The notes under the pieces were generated by a model that saw nothing but the letters and a program-made list of their open reading frames with translations, was not told where the DNA came from and did no database searches. Below, in pieces: positions 29,556-37,848 of a stretch of DNA of 64,000 bases. Source of the stretch: Fructobacillus sp. EFB-N1 (GTDB lineage: Bacteria > Bacillota > Bacilli > Lactobacillales > Lactobacillaceae). Position 1 is the first letter of the stretch, and the number at the start of each line of letters is the position of its first letter. The DNA is taken from positions 1-64,000 of the forward strand of contig NZ_LDUY01000001.1 of the NCBI RefSeq assembly GCF_001038455.1. Reading direction: 5' to 3'. The translations under genes were made by a program, and so were the position numbers.

Positions 29556-29667
29556 TTATTGCCTGTTGTTAGTGAAACGATAGCAGGTGACCGGCGGCAG
29601 TCATTGCCTATGGTAGAAAAGGGGCGACATATCCCAGTTTTTGAACGTAGCTACAGATAGGAAAATG

Positions 29668-30474
29668 ATGACGATTAAACTAATTGCAACTGATTTAGAC
29701 GCCACCTTTTTACGAGCGGACAAAAGTTTTGACCGCCAGGCTTACCAGGTAATGGTCGATTTAGCCAAGAAACAGAATGTAACCTTTGTGGTTGCGACTG
29801 GTAATCATCTAGATAAGGTGGCCAAATACTTTGCCGGGGCCAACCAAGACTTTACGTTGATTGCTAACAACGGTGCTGAAGTCGTTGAACAGGGTGAAAT
29901 CATGAAGACTTACCCAATTGAGACGGCCGCTTTTCAGCCGATTGTGGAAACTGTGTTAGCTAATCGCGACAGAGTCTCAATGGGCCTAGTTTTCACTGGG
30001 GTCACTCAAGCATTTATGCTGAAAGAGATGGCCGCATTGGGGTATGGTGATCGCAAGGCGCAACAATATTTCAAGGATTTGAGAATTGTTGACAGTTTAA
30101 GCGAGATTAACGAACCGATTTTGAAGATGACGGTCGATCTACCAGACTTTGAGCGTCCCTTCATGGAAGCGGTCAATAACCGTCAACTACCAATCCACGT
30201 CACAACTTCGGGTTATGGTGCCGTTGACTTGGTCAACCCAGCTGTTAACAAGGGTGTCGCCTTAAAGGATTTAGGTGATCAGCTAGGTATCCTGCCAGAG
30301 GAGATGGCTGCCTTTGGTGACGGCCTGAATGATTTGGAGATGCTGCAATTGGTTGGTCATCCCTTCGTGATGCCGAATGCCGATCCTGAACTTTTTACCT
30401 ATGGGTTTGAGGAAGCAGTTGCTGATTCCAACAATGACGGGGTCTTGAAGACGATTTTGGCTGACCTCCTGTAA
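29668..30474 (+). CDS. HAD-superfamily Cof-type phosphatase
   Basis: The 268-residue cytosolic hydrolase is probably a sugar phosphate or nucleotide phosphatase. HAD motif I is TDLDATFLRADK (nucleophile Asp near residue 8, with the usual Gly-Thr replaced by Ala-Thr), and motif IV is FGDGLNDLEML near 217-227. The cap domain lies between, a Cof (type IIB) layout. The ATG at 29668 has AGGA five bases upstream; ATG 29665 is adjacent and possible. An in-frame TTG at 29641 is less likely. It is a single gene flanked by non-coding gaps. Confidence 0.88.
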   Translation: MTIKLIATDLDATFLRADKSFDRQAYQVMVDLAKKQNVTFVVATGNHLDKVAKYFAGANQDFTLIANNGAEVVEQGEIMKTYPIETAAFQPIVETVLANRDRVSMGLVFTGVTQAFMLKEMAALGYGDRKAQQYFKDLRIVDSLSEINEPILKMTVDLPDFERPFMEAVNNRQLPIHVTTSGYGAVDLVNPAVNKGVALKDLGDQLGILPEEMAAFGDGLNDLEMLQLVGHPFVMPNADPELFTYGFEEAVADSNNDGVLKTILADLL

Positions 30475-30549
30475 GCAGAGAAAAAATCAGTTATCGAGTC
30501 TAGCTGAGCTATTGGTGTAAAACCTGTTACCATGTATTGATAAACATTT

Positions 30550-30576
30550 AAAAGCAATCGAATGATTGCTTTTTTA
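30550..30576 (+). terminator. HAD gene terminator
   Basis: A perfect 10-bp stem AAAAGCAATC/GATTGCTTTT (30550-30573) is followed by Ts. Confidence 0.92.
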
Positions 30577-30632
30577 GTGCTAAAAACCATGTTTGTTAGG
30601 TCAAACGGGGGCGACTAGACCAATCTGTTTTT

Positions 30633-30671
30633 ATGCTATAATAGTAGCATTAAGTCAAACATTTTAATGCT
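30633..30671 (+). promoter_or_regulatory. Sortase promoter with overlapping palindromes
   Basis: An extended -10 (TGC-TATAAT, -10 at 30637-30642) lies inside the inverted repeat ATGCTA-N6-TAGCAT (30633-30650). A second inverted repeat AGCATTAA-N10-TTAATGCT (30646-30671) overlaps it and reaches downstream past the expected transcription start. The same half-site TAGCAT recurs once more before the gene. Such palindromes over a -10 are typical of repressor operators; no regulator is identified. Confidence 0.5.
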
Positions 30672-30736
30672 GATTTATCCTACAGAAAAAATTAGCATCA
30701 TGAGACAATGAAAAACTGTCAGGAGGAGAAAGCCAA

Positions 30737-31498
30737 ATGACTGACCGTATGAGGAAGTGGGTTCGACGCCTGCTTTGGTTAATAATTATTGGTATTATCG
30801 CTTTTTTGAGTTACAGCTGGGCTGAATCACAGCCTGCATTAAGTCCAGTAAAAACGGTTCCAAAGCAATTGTTTGGTCAAACAAAGATTTATAGCCAAAA
30901 TGATCGACAACAGATTGCCAGCAAAATTAGTGCTCAAGATCAAAGTGCTAAAGGATTAACAAAGCAAGGCTTTGTGGCTATTCCAAAATTGTCAATCTTA
31001 CTACCGATTTACGATAATGCCTATTCAGTCGTTGCCTTGAATGTTGGGGCTAATACGGCGCAAAAAGGTACGCCTGTACCAACAATGGGACAGGGAAACT
31101 ATACGCTGGCTGCTCATAATTGGGATAATGGTTATACGGCTTTTTCCGCTCTGCAACAGAAGCTTAATCAGAATGCACCGTATTACGAAAATGGTCAAGC
31201 GGGGAGCTCAAGCTGGTTAAATGGTCAATCAATCTATCTGGCTAATGGTGATGGGGTCTTTACTTATCAGATTACCGGTCAGGTTGGTGTTGATGAAAAC
31301 GATGGATCCGTTTTGAATCCGGATGACCGTGATGACGATAAGGCAAAAATTACGATTATTACCTGTCTCTTTCCTGATACTACGAAGCGCATCATCACGA
31401 ATGCCAAGTTCATGAAGTTTGAATCTTGGGCGGATGCTAGCAATGACGAAGTTGGCTATTTCGATACGAAAAAGCAAAAAATTAACTTAGTTCCGTAA
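30737..31498 (+). CDS. srtA: Class A sortase
   Basis: The 253-residue membrane-anchored transpeptidase cleaves LPXTG-type signals and links surface proteins to peptidoglycan. An N-terminal transmembrane helix (about residues 9-28) is followed by the sortase barrel. The catalytic residues are visible: His127 in YTLAAHNWD, Cys210 in ITIITCLF and Arg218 in TTKRIIT. The AGGAGG ribosome-binding site is well placed before the ATG. The only gene of the unit, it lies between terminators and ruvA, so substrates are encoded elsewhere. Confidence 0.93.
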   Translation: MTDRMRKWVRRLLWLIIIGIIAFLSYSWAESQPALSPVKTVPKQLFGQTKIYSQNDRQQIASKISAQDQSAKGLTKQGFVAIPKLSILLPIYDNAYSVVALNVGANTAQKGTPVPTMGQGNYTLAAHNWDNGYTAFSALQQKLNQNAPYYENGQAGSSSWLNGQSIYLANGDGVFTYQITGQVGVDENDGSVLNPDDRDDDKAKITIITCLFPDTTKRIITNAKFMKFESWADASNDEVGYFDTKKQKINLVP

Positions 31499-31534
31499 TC
31501 TGCTTTACGGTAAAATAGATATCCAGGAGTTATT

Positions 31535-32158
31535 ATGTATGAATACTTGCGGGGTGTGATTACCCAGGTCTGGCCAGGCTATATCGTCTTAGAAAGTAAG
31601 GATGGGATTGGCTACAAGATTTTTCCGGCCAATCCCTATCACTACACCGTTGACCAGGAAGCCCAAGTTTTCGTGGAACAAATTGTTCGCGAAACGGAGT
31701 TAACCCTTTATGGTTTTGCTTCGATGACTGAAAAGGGACTGTTCAACAAGTTATTAAATGTTTCAGGCATTGGGCCCAAATCAGCCTTGGCTATCCTGGC
31801 TGGTGCAGACCCAGCTTCCTTGGTGGCGGCCATTGATCAGGATGAAGTTGGTTATTTGACTCAGTTTCCAGGAGTGGGAAAGAAGACAGCTCAGCAGATT
31901 ATTCTGGATTTGAAGGGGAAGATGGCGGACTTTGCGAACTTAGCTCAAGGACAAGAGCTTAGCTTAGGTTTAGACTTGTCTGATTCTAATCGCTTGGTTG
32001 CCGGCGATAGCCAGAACCTGGCCGATGCCATGGCGGCTTTGGAAGCCTTGGGTTATGCGCCAAAGGATATTAAAAAGGTGAAGAAGGCCTTGGCCGGTGA
32101 AAAGGGAAAGACAGAGGAGCTGATTTCAAAAGCTCTGGCCCTGCTAGTTTCAGCATAA
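31535..32158 (+). CDS. ruvA: Holliday junction DNA helicase subunit RuvA
   Basis: The 207-residue tetrameric protein binds four-way junctions and loads the RuvB motor. The N-terminal OB-fold begins MYEYLRGVITQVWPGYIVLE. Two helix-hairpin-helix units follow, with LLNVSGIGPKSALAIL (about 71-86) and LTQFPGVGKKTAQQIILDLKGK (about 107-128). The C-terminal domain III (about 160-207) binds RuvB. AGGAG precedes the ATG. RuvB is not adjacent here, unlike the usual ruvAB pairing. Confidence 0.97.
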   Translation: MYEYLRGVITQVWPGYIVLESKDGIGYKIFPANPYHYTVDQEAQVFVEQIVRETELTLYGFASMTEKGLFNKLLNVSGIGPKSALAILAGADPASLVAAIDQDEVGYLTQFPGVGKKTAQQIILDLKGKMADFANLAQGQELSLGLDLSDSNRLVAGDSQNLADAMAALEALGYAPKDIKKVKKALAGEKGKTEELISKALALLVSA

Positions 32159-32265
32159 CGAACTGGTTAAATGCGGTGTAAGCAACCGTTTGTCACAAGA
32201 GCGCAAGCTGAGGGATTCTTTCCAGTGAAAAAGGAAGGCCTTGGCCACAAAACAGAGGAGCATGT

Positions 32266-32898
32266 ATGGTGATTATTACAGCAGGAATGATTGGTGTTGG
32301 GAAAACAACGTTGACTGGGTTGATTGCAGACCATTTTGAAACGCAGGCCTTTTTTGAACCGGTGGGGGATAATCCGGTTTTGCCACTGTACTACAAGGAT
32401 CCAAAGCAATATGGCTTCTTGCTCCAAATTTTCTTCTTGAACCGTCGTTTTGAGATGATTAAAAAGGCCTTGGCTGACGATAACAATGTTTTGGATCGGT
32501 CAATTTATGAAGATGAACTCTTTACAGAGGAAAACCATAAGGATGGTAATATTTCCGATATGGAAATGGATGTCTATCATAACTTGTTGACGCGGATGAT
32601 GGACGAATTGCACGCCTTGCCAAAAAAGGCGCCTGATTTGATGGTCTATGCCGATGCTGATTTTGATACGATTTTGGCCCGCATTAAGAAGCGTGGTCGG
32701 GATTATGAACAGTTTGATGGCAATGATGAGTTAAAGGCTTATTACCGCAAGATGTGGGAAGCCTACCAGGGATGGTTCGATTCATATGACCAATCACCAA
32801 AGATTAAAGTGGATTTGCAAAAGTACGATTTGGAAGATCCAAATAATCAAGCAATTATCCTGGATCAAATTGATGATGCCTTAAAGGCGATTCGTTAA
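32266..32898 (+). CDS. Deoxynucleoside kinase (dAK/dGK type)
   Basis: The 210-residue kinase salvages deoxyadenosine or deoxyguanosine to the monophosphate. The P-loop is GMIGVGKTTLTGLI (about 7-20), the substrate-site motif DRSIYEDELF is near 78-87, and an Arg-rich lid RIKKRGRDYEQFD is near 138-150. AGAGGAG precedes the ATG. In lactobacilli such kinases often occur as dAK/dGK pairs; only one copy is present here. The preceding 107 bases hold no obvious gene. It ends at a shared bidirectional terminator. Confidence 0.92.
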   Translation: MVIITAGMIGVGKTTLTGLIADHFETQAFFEPVGDNPVLPLYYKDPKQYGFLLQIFFLNRRFEMIKKALADDNNVLDRSIYEDELFTEENHKDGNISDMEMDVYHNLLTRMMDELHALPKKAPDLMVYADADFDTILARIKKRGRDYEQFDGNDELKAYYRKMWEAYQGWFDSYDQSPKIKVDLQKYDLEDPNNQAIILDQIDDALKAIR

Positions 32899-32904
32899 TT
32901 GGCC

Positions 32905-32943
32905 ATATAAAAAGCCTGTCTTTAAAAGACAGGCTTTTTATAT
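32905..32943. terminator. Bidirectional terminator between the kinase gene and mscL
   Basis: The 39-base near-perfect palindrome around AAAGCCTGTCTTT/AAAAGACAGGCTTT has T runs on both strands and separates two convergent genes. Confidence 0.95.
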
Positions 32944-32947
32944 GACT

Positions 32948-33403
32948 TTATTTATCACTGGCAGACTGGGATTGTGAGTCAGTTGCATCTGCTGTTGTTG
33001 TAGTTTGAGTGCTGGTTGTTTTCTGTTGGTCAGCCAAAATCTTTTTGATGTCTTGTAGCACGAGCAATTCATCACTCGGAGCCGGTGCGGCTTTTTGCTT
33101 TGGCTTAATAATGTACGTACTAATGATTTTAATCAGAAGAAAGACAACAAAAGCTGTAATCAAGAAATTGATGACATCATTCAAGAAGGCACCATATCTG
33201 AATGTCAGGTGCTTGTAAGGGACCCACTTCAAACTGTCTAAGTCGTTACCGCCACCGGTGAAAAAGCCAACCAAGGGGTTAATCAGGTTTGTTGTCAATG
33301 ATTTAACTAAACCAGAGAAAGCACCACCAATGATAACCCCAATTGCTAGGTCAATCATGTTGCCACGATTGATGAAATCCTTAAATTCTTTGACGAAATG
33401 CAT
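32948..33403 (-). CDS. mscL: Large-conductance mechanosensitive channel MscL
   Basis: The 151-residue protein forms a pentameric osmotic safety valve in the cytoplasmic membrane. It begins with the amphipathic MHFVKEFKDFINRGN. TM1 is MIDLAIGVIIGGAFSGLVKSL and TM2 is VINFLITAFVVFLLIKII near 76-93. The periplasmic loop has the family GGGND pattern. The C-terminal tail (about 105-151) is longer than usual and ends in a Gln/Thr/Ser-rich stretch. GAGGAG precedes the ATG. It is the end of a convergent pair and lies downstream of rqcH. Confidence 0.96.
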   Translation of the reverse strand: MHFVKEFKDFINRGNMIDLAIGVIIGGAFSGLVKSLTTNLINPLVGFFTGGGNDLDSLKWVPYKHLTFRYGAFLNDVINFLITAFVVFLLIKIISTYIIKPKQKAAPAPSDELLVLQDIKKILADQQKTTSTQTTTTADATDSQSQSASDK

Positions 33404-33443
33404 ATTACTTACTCCTCACATGATTCAGAATAAGTCTATTCTA

Positions 33444-35156
33444 TCACGAATGTTTCAACTTTTGTACTAAAAGTGGGTCGGGTGTGACGTAAGTGGTCGA
33501 TTGTCCTTCAAAAATAACGTAACCAGGCTTGGCACCATTTGGCTTCCGCAGTTTTCCTGCTGGTAAGTAATCAACGGGCACATTGGCCGAATCGCGGGCT
33601 TTCGAGAAGTAGGCAGCTAATTTGGCCGCTTCTTCGATGGTTTCCTGTGAGGGATTGTCGGAATGGACAATGACGTGGGAACCAGGTAATTTTTGGACGT
33701 GCATCCAGATGTTCTGGCGGTTAGCTTTTTTTAGGGATAATTTGTCGTTTTGGAGATTGTTTTTGCCAATTTCAATCAACGTGCCATCACTAGCCGTAAA
33801 TTGGTCGGGAGCAGACAGAACATGTTTTGGCTTTTTTGTTTGCTTCCCCTTGGTCTTGATTTTGACTTTTTCGCGGAGGTAGCCCTGTTCAATCAATTCG
33901 ACCTTGATGTCAGCAACGTCCTTGGGCGAAGCCACTGCCAATTGGTTAGCGATTTGATTAAAGTAGTCAATTTCCGTATCGGTGGTTTTCAGCTGTTCTA
34001 AGACGTAGTCCTTGGCTGACCGGAGTTTACGGTACTTACGGAAGTAGCGATTGGCATTTTGTAAACCGTCAAAGCGTGGGTCGAGGTCGATAGTCAACAA
34101 CTGGTTATTGTCATAGTAATTTTCGATTTCAACCGAATGCATGCCCTTATGAACAAGGTGTGGATAGGTAATGAGTAGGTCGCCCTTGACCTTATAGGTC
34201 TCGGCATTTTGCGAGTCCGTGAGGGTTTGTTGGAGCTTTTTTTCTTTGGTTTGATTTTTCTTCAATTCATTTTTAACAAGACGAACCAAGGTTCCAGCCT
34301 GTTGATTAACACGGTCAGCTTCGGCCTGGCCCTGGAAGTAGGCATCCAATAAATCACCGAGTGTGTCATAAGGCTGGCCTGCTTGTTCAGAATCCCAATT
34401 AAAAGCGGCAAAGGTAAACTTTTTGTCTATTTGATAAAGGGTCGGCTGTGGCGAGTCGAAATGAGCCAACCAGTCCTTAGCTGTCTGCATGGCATCTGCC
34501 CCAGTTTCCAAATGCTTTGCCAAATTCTTGGCTGAAAGGCTGGCAAATCCCTGGTAGGTCTGCTGAATGGCTTTTGGCCAATCAGCCTTATCCATGTCCA
34601 ATAAAATTTTAGCCAAAGCCGTCAAATCGTGGCCAAATGGATTGGTCATATTTTGAGCAGGGGGCAACGTATAGACTGCACCGGGGATCAATGACCGAAC
34701 ACGGTTTTGATCGGCAGGGACGTGTTTGATGAGTTCTAAGATGCGCTGATCTTTTTCTCGGACTAAGAAGAGGTTTGAATGCCGTCCCATCATCTCAAGC
34801 GTTAAAATCAGTGTTTGATCATCACCTAGTTCATCGTGGGTACTAATCGAAAAGTGAAGGATTCGGTCATTTTCAACTTGTGAAACCGAGCTTAAACGAG
34901 CGCCTTCCAGGTTACGACGCAAGAACATCGCAAAATTAGGCGGCGTGGCGGGATTCTGGTAGGGAATTCGAGTCACTTGGGCTCTGGCATAGGCTGGGTT
35001 AGCCGAAAGCAGGACCGGATAGTTCTGACTATTATTGCGAACGACCATCACGATTTCGTTCGGGTAGGGTTGGTGAATTTTCGTAATACGACCACCAGCG
35101 AGTTGTTCATTTAATTCTTTGGCCAACGAATGGACAAAGAGGCCATCAAGGGGCAT
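33444..35156 (-). CDS. rqcH: Rqc2 homologue RqcH (NFACT / fibronectin-binding-like)
   Basis: The 570-residue NFACT protein recognises stalled 50S-peptidyl-tRNA complexes and directs addition of C-terminal alanine tails for degradation. It has NFACT-N with MPLDGLFVHSLAKELNEQL at the start, and the functional Asp-Arg in VENDRILHF near residue 98. Helix-hairpin-helix and coiled-coil segments (about 270-430) follow. The C-terminal NFACT-R part contains WMHVQKLPGSHVIV and GKLRKPNGAKPGYV. Older annotations call it fibronectin-binding protein. AGGAGG is visible before the ATG. mscL lies downstream on the same strand. Confidence 0.94.
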   Translation of the reverse strand: MPLDGLFVHSLAKELNEQLAGGRITKIHQPYPNEIVMVVRNNSQNYPVLLSANPAYARAQVTRIPYQNPATPPNFAMFLRRNLEGARLSSVSQVENDRILHFSISTHDELGDDQTLILTLEMMGRHSNLFLVREKDQRILELIKHVPADQNRVRSLIPGAVYTLPPAQNMTNPFGHDLTALAKILLDMDKADWPKAIQQTYQGFASLSAKNLAKHLETGADAMQTAKDWLAHFDSPQPTLYQIDKKFTFAAFNWDSEQAGQPYDTLGDLLDAYFQGQAEADRVNQQAGTLVRLVKNELKKNQTKEKKLQQTLTDSQNAETYKVKGDLLITYPHLVHKGMHSVEIENYYDNNQLLTIDLDPRFDGLQNANRYFRKYRKLRSAKDYVLEQLKTTDTEIDYFNQIANQLAVASPKDVADIKVELIEQGYLREKVKIKTKGKQTKKPKHVLSAPDQFTASDGTLIEIGKNNLQNDKLSLKKANRQNIWMHVQKLPGSHVIVHSDNPSQETIEEAAKLAAYFSKARDSANVPVDYLPAGKLRKPNGAKPGYVIFEGQSTTYVTPDPLLVQKLKHS

Positions 35157-35252
35157 TGTCTTTCCTCCTTCAAAGGGGTATCAATTCTATTATAACGGAA
35201 ATCAGCATTGAAAAAGTGATGCAAGCGGGTGATTGGGTGCTGATTTGGTCAC

Positions 35253-35287
35253 AAAAAAACCTCACTACACAGAGTGAGGTTTTTTAA
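35253..35287. terminator. Bidirectional terminator, rpmF side
   Basis: AACCTCACT/AGTGAGGTT with flanking A and T tracts on both sides. On the minus strand it ends rpmF transcription before rqcH. Confidence 0.93.
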
Positions 35288-35290
35288 AAC

Positions 35291-35464
35291 TTACTTATTT
35301 TCGGTCACTTGCTTACCGTTGTACATCCCTGATGGAGAGACGCGATGAGCAACGCGGTATTCACCAGTAGTCTTGTCCAAAACAATGTTTGGCACATTCA
35401 AACCGATGTGTCCGCGGCGGTTACGCTTGTGAGACTTAGAATTCTTGTTTGATGGGGTAGCCAT
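35291..35464 (-). CDS. rpmF: 50S ribosomal protein L32, zinc-free type
   Basis: A 57-residue reading frame begins [18 protein letters not shown] and ends [18 protein letters not shown] lies just upstream of the ATG at 35464. The arrangement Lys/Arg-rich N-terminus, [23 protein letters not shown] is that of L32. Where zinc-binding L32 has two Cys-x-x-Cys pairs, this protein has VPNI and SPSG, so it contains no cysteine and cannot bind zinc through these sites. A consensus promoter precedes it and a terminator follows, making it a single-gene unit. Confidence 0.96.
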   Translation of the reverse strand: MATPSNKNSKSHKRNRRGHIGLNVPNIVLDKTTGEYRVAHRVSPSGMYNGKQVTENK

Positions 35465-35502
35465 GCTGGCACCTCCTTTCGGTTCAATTTATCAACCTGT
35501 TA

Positions 35503-35531
35503 AGTTTATCGAATTTATGAGGGAATGTCAA
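35503..35531 (-). promoter_or_regulatory. rpmF promoter
   Basis: A perfect TTGACA -35 (plus 35526-35531), a 17-bp spacer and a TAAACT -10 (plus 35503-35508) on the minus strand point to rpmF. Confidence 0.8.
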
Positions 35532-35583
35532 CCGGTGGAATCTTTTTCCTTGTAAAATCTTTGAAATAAACGGCTAAAAAGGC

Positions 35584-35612
35584 TTAACGAACGGGCTTAG
35601 TTCTGTTAAAAT
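35584..35612 (+). promoter_or_regulatory. Promoter of the DUF1361 gene
   Basis: TTAACG, a 17-bp spacer and TAAAAT with an upstream TG (extended -10) lie 58 bases before the start codon. Confidence 0.6.
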
Positions 35613-35669
35613 AGATGATATTAAATTATCTCTTCTCTTTGAGTTAAAAGGGGGAGCTAAACGAATGTA

Positions 35670-36338
35670 ATGGGGTACAAAAACGCGATGACGAAACGAA
35701 ATGTAATGAATATGCTAGTTGTCCACCTGGTCGTTTTGGTCTTTATTTTGTTCGTCTTAGTGACACCGACCCATTTTGACTTTTTAATGTGGAACGTCTT
35801 TTTGGCTTTGTTGCCATTGGACTTTGCCTTGTTGGTGCTGATTTTTAAATCGAAGCTGCTACAAGCATTTTTTTCCCTCCTCTGGTTGCTGTTTTTCCCA
35901 AATACCATGTACATGATTACGGATTTTATCCATCTGCAATATATTAGTGACTCTTTGGACGTTCGTTATCAGTACTTTAATTATTCTGTTCTGTCGGCAG
36001 GCATTTTTATTGGTGTTTATCTAGGTATTCTTTCATTGGAGTTACTGATTCAAAAGTTCTTTATTAAAAGAGGCGGGATAACTGTCCTGGTGCTTTTGGC
36101 CATTGTCTCGCTGGTTTCGTCAATTGGTATTTATTTGGGCCGGTTCTTGCGGTTAAACTCTTGGGATGTCTTCACAAACTTTAAGTTTGTGTTGGCTAAT
36201 ACGCAGGATGCTGTCTCGGCACACATGGTCGCCTTTGTCCTGCTATTTGCTGGTGCTCAATTTGCTATTTTAGTTGTTTATCACTTTGGTGGTCGGTTAT
36301 TGGCTAATTTGGCAGTAGAGGATAGCCAACGCAATTGA
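35670..36338 (+). CDS. DUF1361 family membrane protein
   Basis: The 222-residue integral membrane protein has about six to seven hydrophobic helices. It carries the family pattern WLLFFPNTMYMITDFIHLQY around residues 73-92 and a preceding WNVFLALLPLDFALL. Function of DUF1361 is unknown. Upstream, GGGGGAG sits eight bases before an ATG-TAA start-stop pair whose last A is the first base of the assigned ATG (35670). A downstream ATG at 35688 is an alternative. It is a single gene between rpmF and the infC operon. Confidence 0.82.
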   Translation: MGYKNAMTKRNVMNMLVVHLVVLVFILFVLVTPTHFDFLMWNVFLALLPLDFALLVLIFKSKLLQAFFSLLWLLFFPNTMYMITDFIHLQYISDSLDVRYQYFNYSVLSAGIFIGVYLGILSLELLIQKFFIKRGGITVLVLLAIVSLVSSIGIYLGRFLRLNSWDVFTNFKFVLANTQDAVSAHMVAFVLLFAGAQFAILVVYHFGGRLLANLAVEDSQRN

Positions 36339-36363
36339 TCTTTAAATAAAAATCAGAAAAGTC

Positions 36364-36392
36364 TTGACTTCAAGACGAAAAGTGCGTATAGT
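36364..36392 (+). promoter_or_regulatory. infC operon promoter
   Basis: TTGACT (36364-36369), a 17-bp spacer and TATAGT (36387-36392). Confidence 0.82.
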
Positions 36393-36398
36393 ATTGGG

Positions 36399-36557
36399 TG
36401 TTGAACAAGTAGGAGCACCCGCTTCTCGCCTCGTGACGATTGCTGTTGCTAGGCAGATACACGTTGTACTTTTTGTACAGTCAGGTAAAGTGGGTGAACT
36501 TCGGTTTGCCCATTTTTTCTTCGTTGTTCACAACAAAATTTTTGGAGGTACCTAGCC
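36399..36557 (+). promoter_or_regulatory. infC-rpmI-rplT leader with attenuator (L20-leader-like)
   Basis: A leader of about 160 bases precedes infC. It contains GGGTG/CACCC and GTAC/GTAC stems. Just before the gene, at about 36490-36524, is a TTCG-capped hairpin (GGGTGAAC/GTTTGCCC) followed by six Ts, an intrinsic terminator. In Bacillus, L20 binding to the infC leader triggers premature termination. The position and architecture fit the same autoregulation here. Confidence 0.7.
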
Positions 36558-37076
36558 ATAGCACGTCAACCACGACAAGTTGATTTAGTCAACGATAATA
36601 TCCGAGCAAGTCGGGTTCTATTAATTCATGACGGTAAGCAAGAAGAAATGTCAACGCGTGATGCGCAAAACATCGCCGATGACTTGGGACAAGATTTGGT
36701 GCTTGTACAGGCCAACGCTGTACCACCTGTTGCCAAAATCATGGATTGGGGAAAGGCCAAGTTCGAGGCACAAAAGCGTCAAAAGGAACAACGCAAAAAC
36801 CAAAAGGTTGTCCAGGTGAAGGAAGTCCGGATGTCACCAGTCATTGATTCTGGTGATTTCGAAACGCGGAAGAAGGCTGCCATCAAGTTCCTTGAAAAGG
36901 GAAACAAGGTAAAGTTGAACTTGCGTTTCCGTGGCCGGATGATCACTCACCAAGATATTGGACGCGAAGTCTTAGAACGAATGGCCAACGAATTGGACGA
37001 TATTGCCAAGGTTGAACAACGTGCTAAGATGGACGGTCGCCAAATGTTTTTGGTCTTAGCTCCTAAGAAGGGTTAA
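36558..37076 (+). CDS. infC: Translation initiation factor IF-3, ATA start
   Basis: The 172-residue initiation factor binds the 30S subunit and checks start codon pairing. The family N-terminus [21 protein letters not shown] is encoded from a non-standard ATA at 36558, ten bases after GGAGG. The first ATG in frame (36648) would remove 30 conserved residues. The C-domain has [14 protein letters not shown] and [12 protein letters not shown] rare ATA/ATT start is a known device by which IF-3 limits its own synthesis. It is first gene of infC-rpmI-rplT. Confidence 0.95.
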   Translation: MARQPRQVDLVNDNIRASRVLLIHDGKQEEMSTRDAQNIADDLGQDLVLVQANAVPPVAKIMDWGKAKFEAQKRQKEQRKNQKVVQVKEVRMSPVIDSGDFETRKKAAIKFLEKGNKVKLNLRFRGRMITHQDIGREVLERMANELDDIAKVEQRAKMDGRQMFLVLAPKKG

Positions 37077-37135
37077 GCACGATTCATTTTGACCGGTCGC
37101 TAGATACTTGAAAAACGATAGGAGAATATGGACTC

Positions 37136-37333
37136 ATGCCCAAGATGAAGACTCACCGCGCTTCAGCAAAGCGTTTCAAGAAGACAGCTAAGGGTGGCTT
37201 TAAGTCAGCCTCAGCTTACACATCACACCGTTTCCACGGTAAGACAAAGAAGCAACGTCGTCAATTACGTGGTACTCGGATGATGAACAAGACAACCATC
37301 AAGAAGTACGCTAAGTTGTTGTCTACCCTCTAA
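37136..37333 (+). CDS. rpmI: 50S ribosomal protein L35
   Basis: The 65-residue basic protein begins [21 protein letters not shown] and ends [10 protein letters not shown], typical of L35, which lies deep in the 50S subunit. It sits between infC and rplT, the conserved order, with AGGAG upstream of the ATG. Confidence 0.97.
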   Translation: MPKMKTHRASAKRFKKTAKGGFKSASAYTSHRFHGKTKKQRRQLRGTRMMNKTTIKKYAKLLSTL

Positions 37334-37376
37334 TTTAAAGGGTCGTTTAATTAATACTATTTAGGAGGAATTACCC

Positions 37377-37796
37377 ATGCGAGTTAAGGGTGGTACAGTT
37401 TCACGCGCACGTCGCAAAAAGTTTATCAAGTTGGCTAAGGGTTACCGTGGCCAACGTCGCATCAATTATAAGGTTGCTAAGCAACAAGTTTACAAGTCAT
37501 ACTTGTACGCTTACCGCGATCGTAAGAACCGCAAGCGCGACTTCCGTAAGTTGTGGATTGCTCGGATCAACGCAGCAGCCCGGATGAATGGTTTGTCATA
37601 CTCAAAGTTGATGCACGGTTTGAACATGGCTGGTATCGAATTGAACCGTAAGATGTTGGCTGATTTGGCCGTATCTGACTTCGATACTTTTGCTAAGTTG
37701 GCTGACCAAGCAAAGCAAGCCTTGGAACAAGGTTCTGTCTTGGTTCAGGAACGTACAGCAGCAACAACCGAAACAACTGTTAAGGTTGAACGTTAA
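37377..37796 (+). CDS. rplT: 50S ribosomal protein L20 with C-terminal extension
   Basis: The 139-residue assembly protein of the 50S subunit is also the likely autoregulator of this operon. It starts [23 protein letters not shown] and keeps the standard fold to about residue 118. The last roughly 20 residues ([22 protein letters not shown]) are extra compared with the usual 117-120. AGGAGG precedes the ATG. A strong terminator follows. Confidence 0.97.
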   Translation: MRVKGGTVSRARRKKFIKLAKGYRGQRRINYKVAKQQVYKSYLYAYRDRKNRKRDFRKLWIARINAAARMNGLSYSKLMHGLNMAGIELNRKMLADLAVSDFDTFAKLADQAKQALEQGSVLVQERTAATTETTVKVER

Positions 37797-37811
37797 TTTT
37801 AATTAACATCT

Positions 37812-37848
37812 AAAAAATCAGACTTAGAATAATCTAAGTCTGATTTTT
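37812..37848. terminator. rplT terminator
   Basis: AAATCAGACTTAGA/TCTAAGTCTGATTT around ATAA, with T and A tracts on either side. Confidence 0.93.

Noticed and set aside
29610..29660. 16-codon upstream ORF before the HAD gene
   Set aside because: It ends next to the HAD start, as at gatC, but has no ribosome-binding site of its own.
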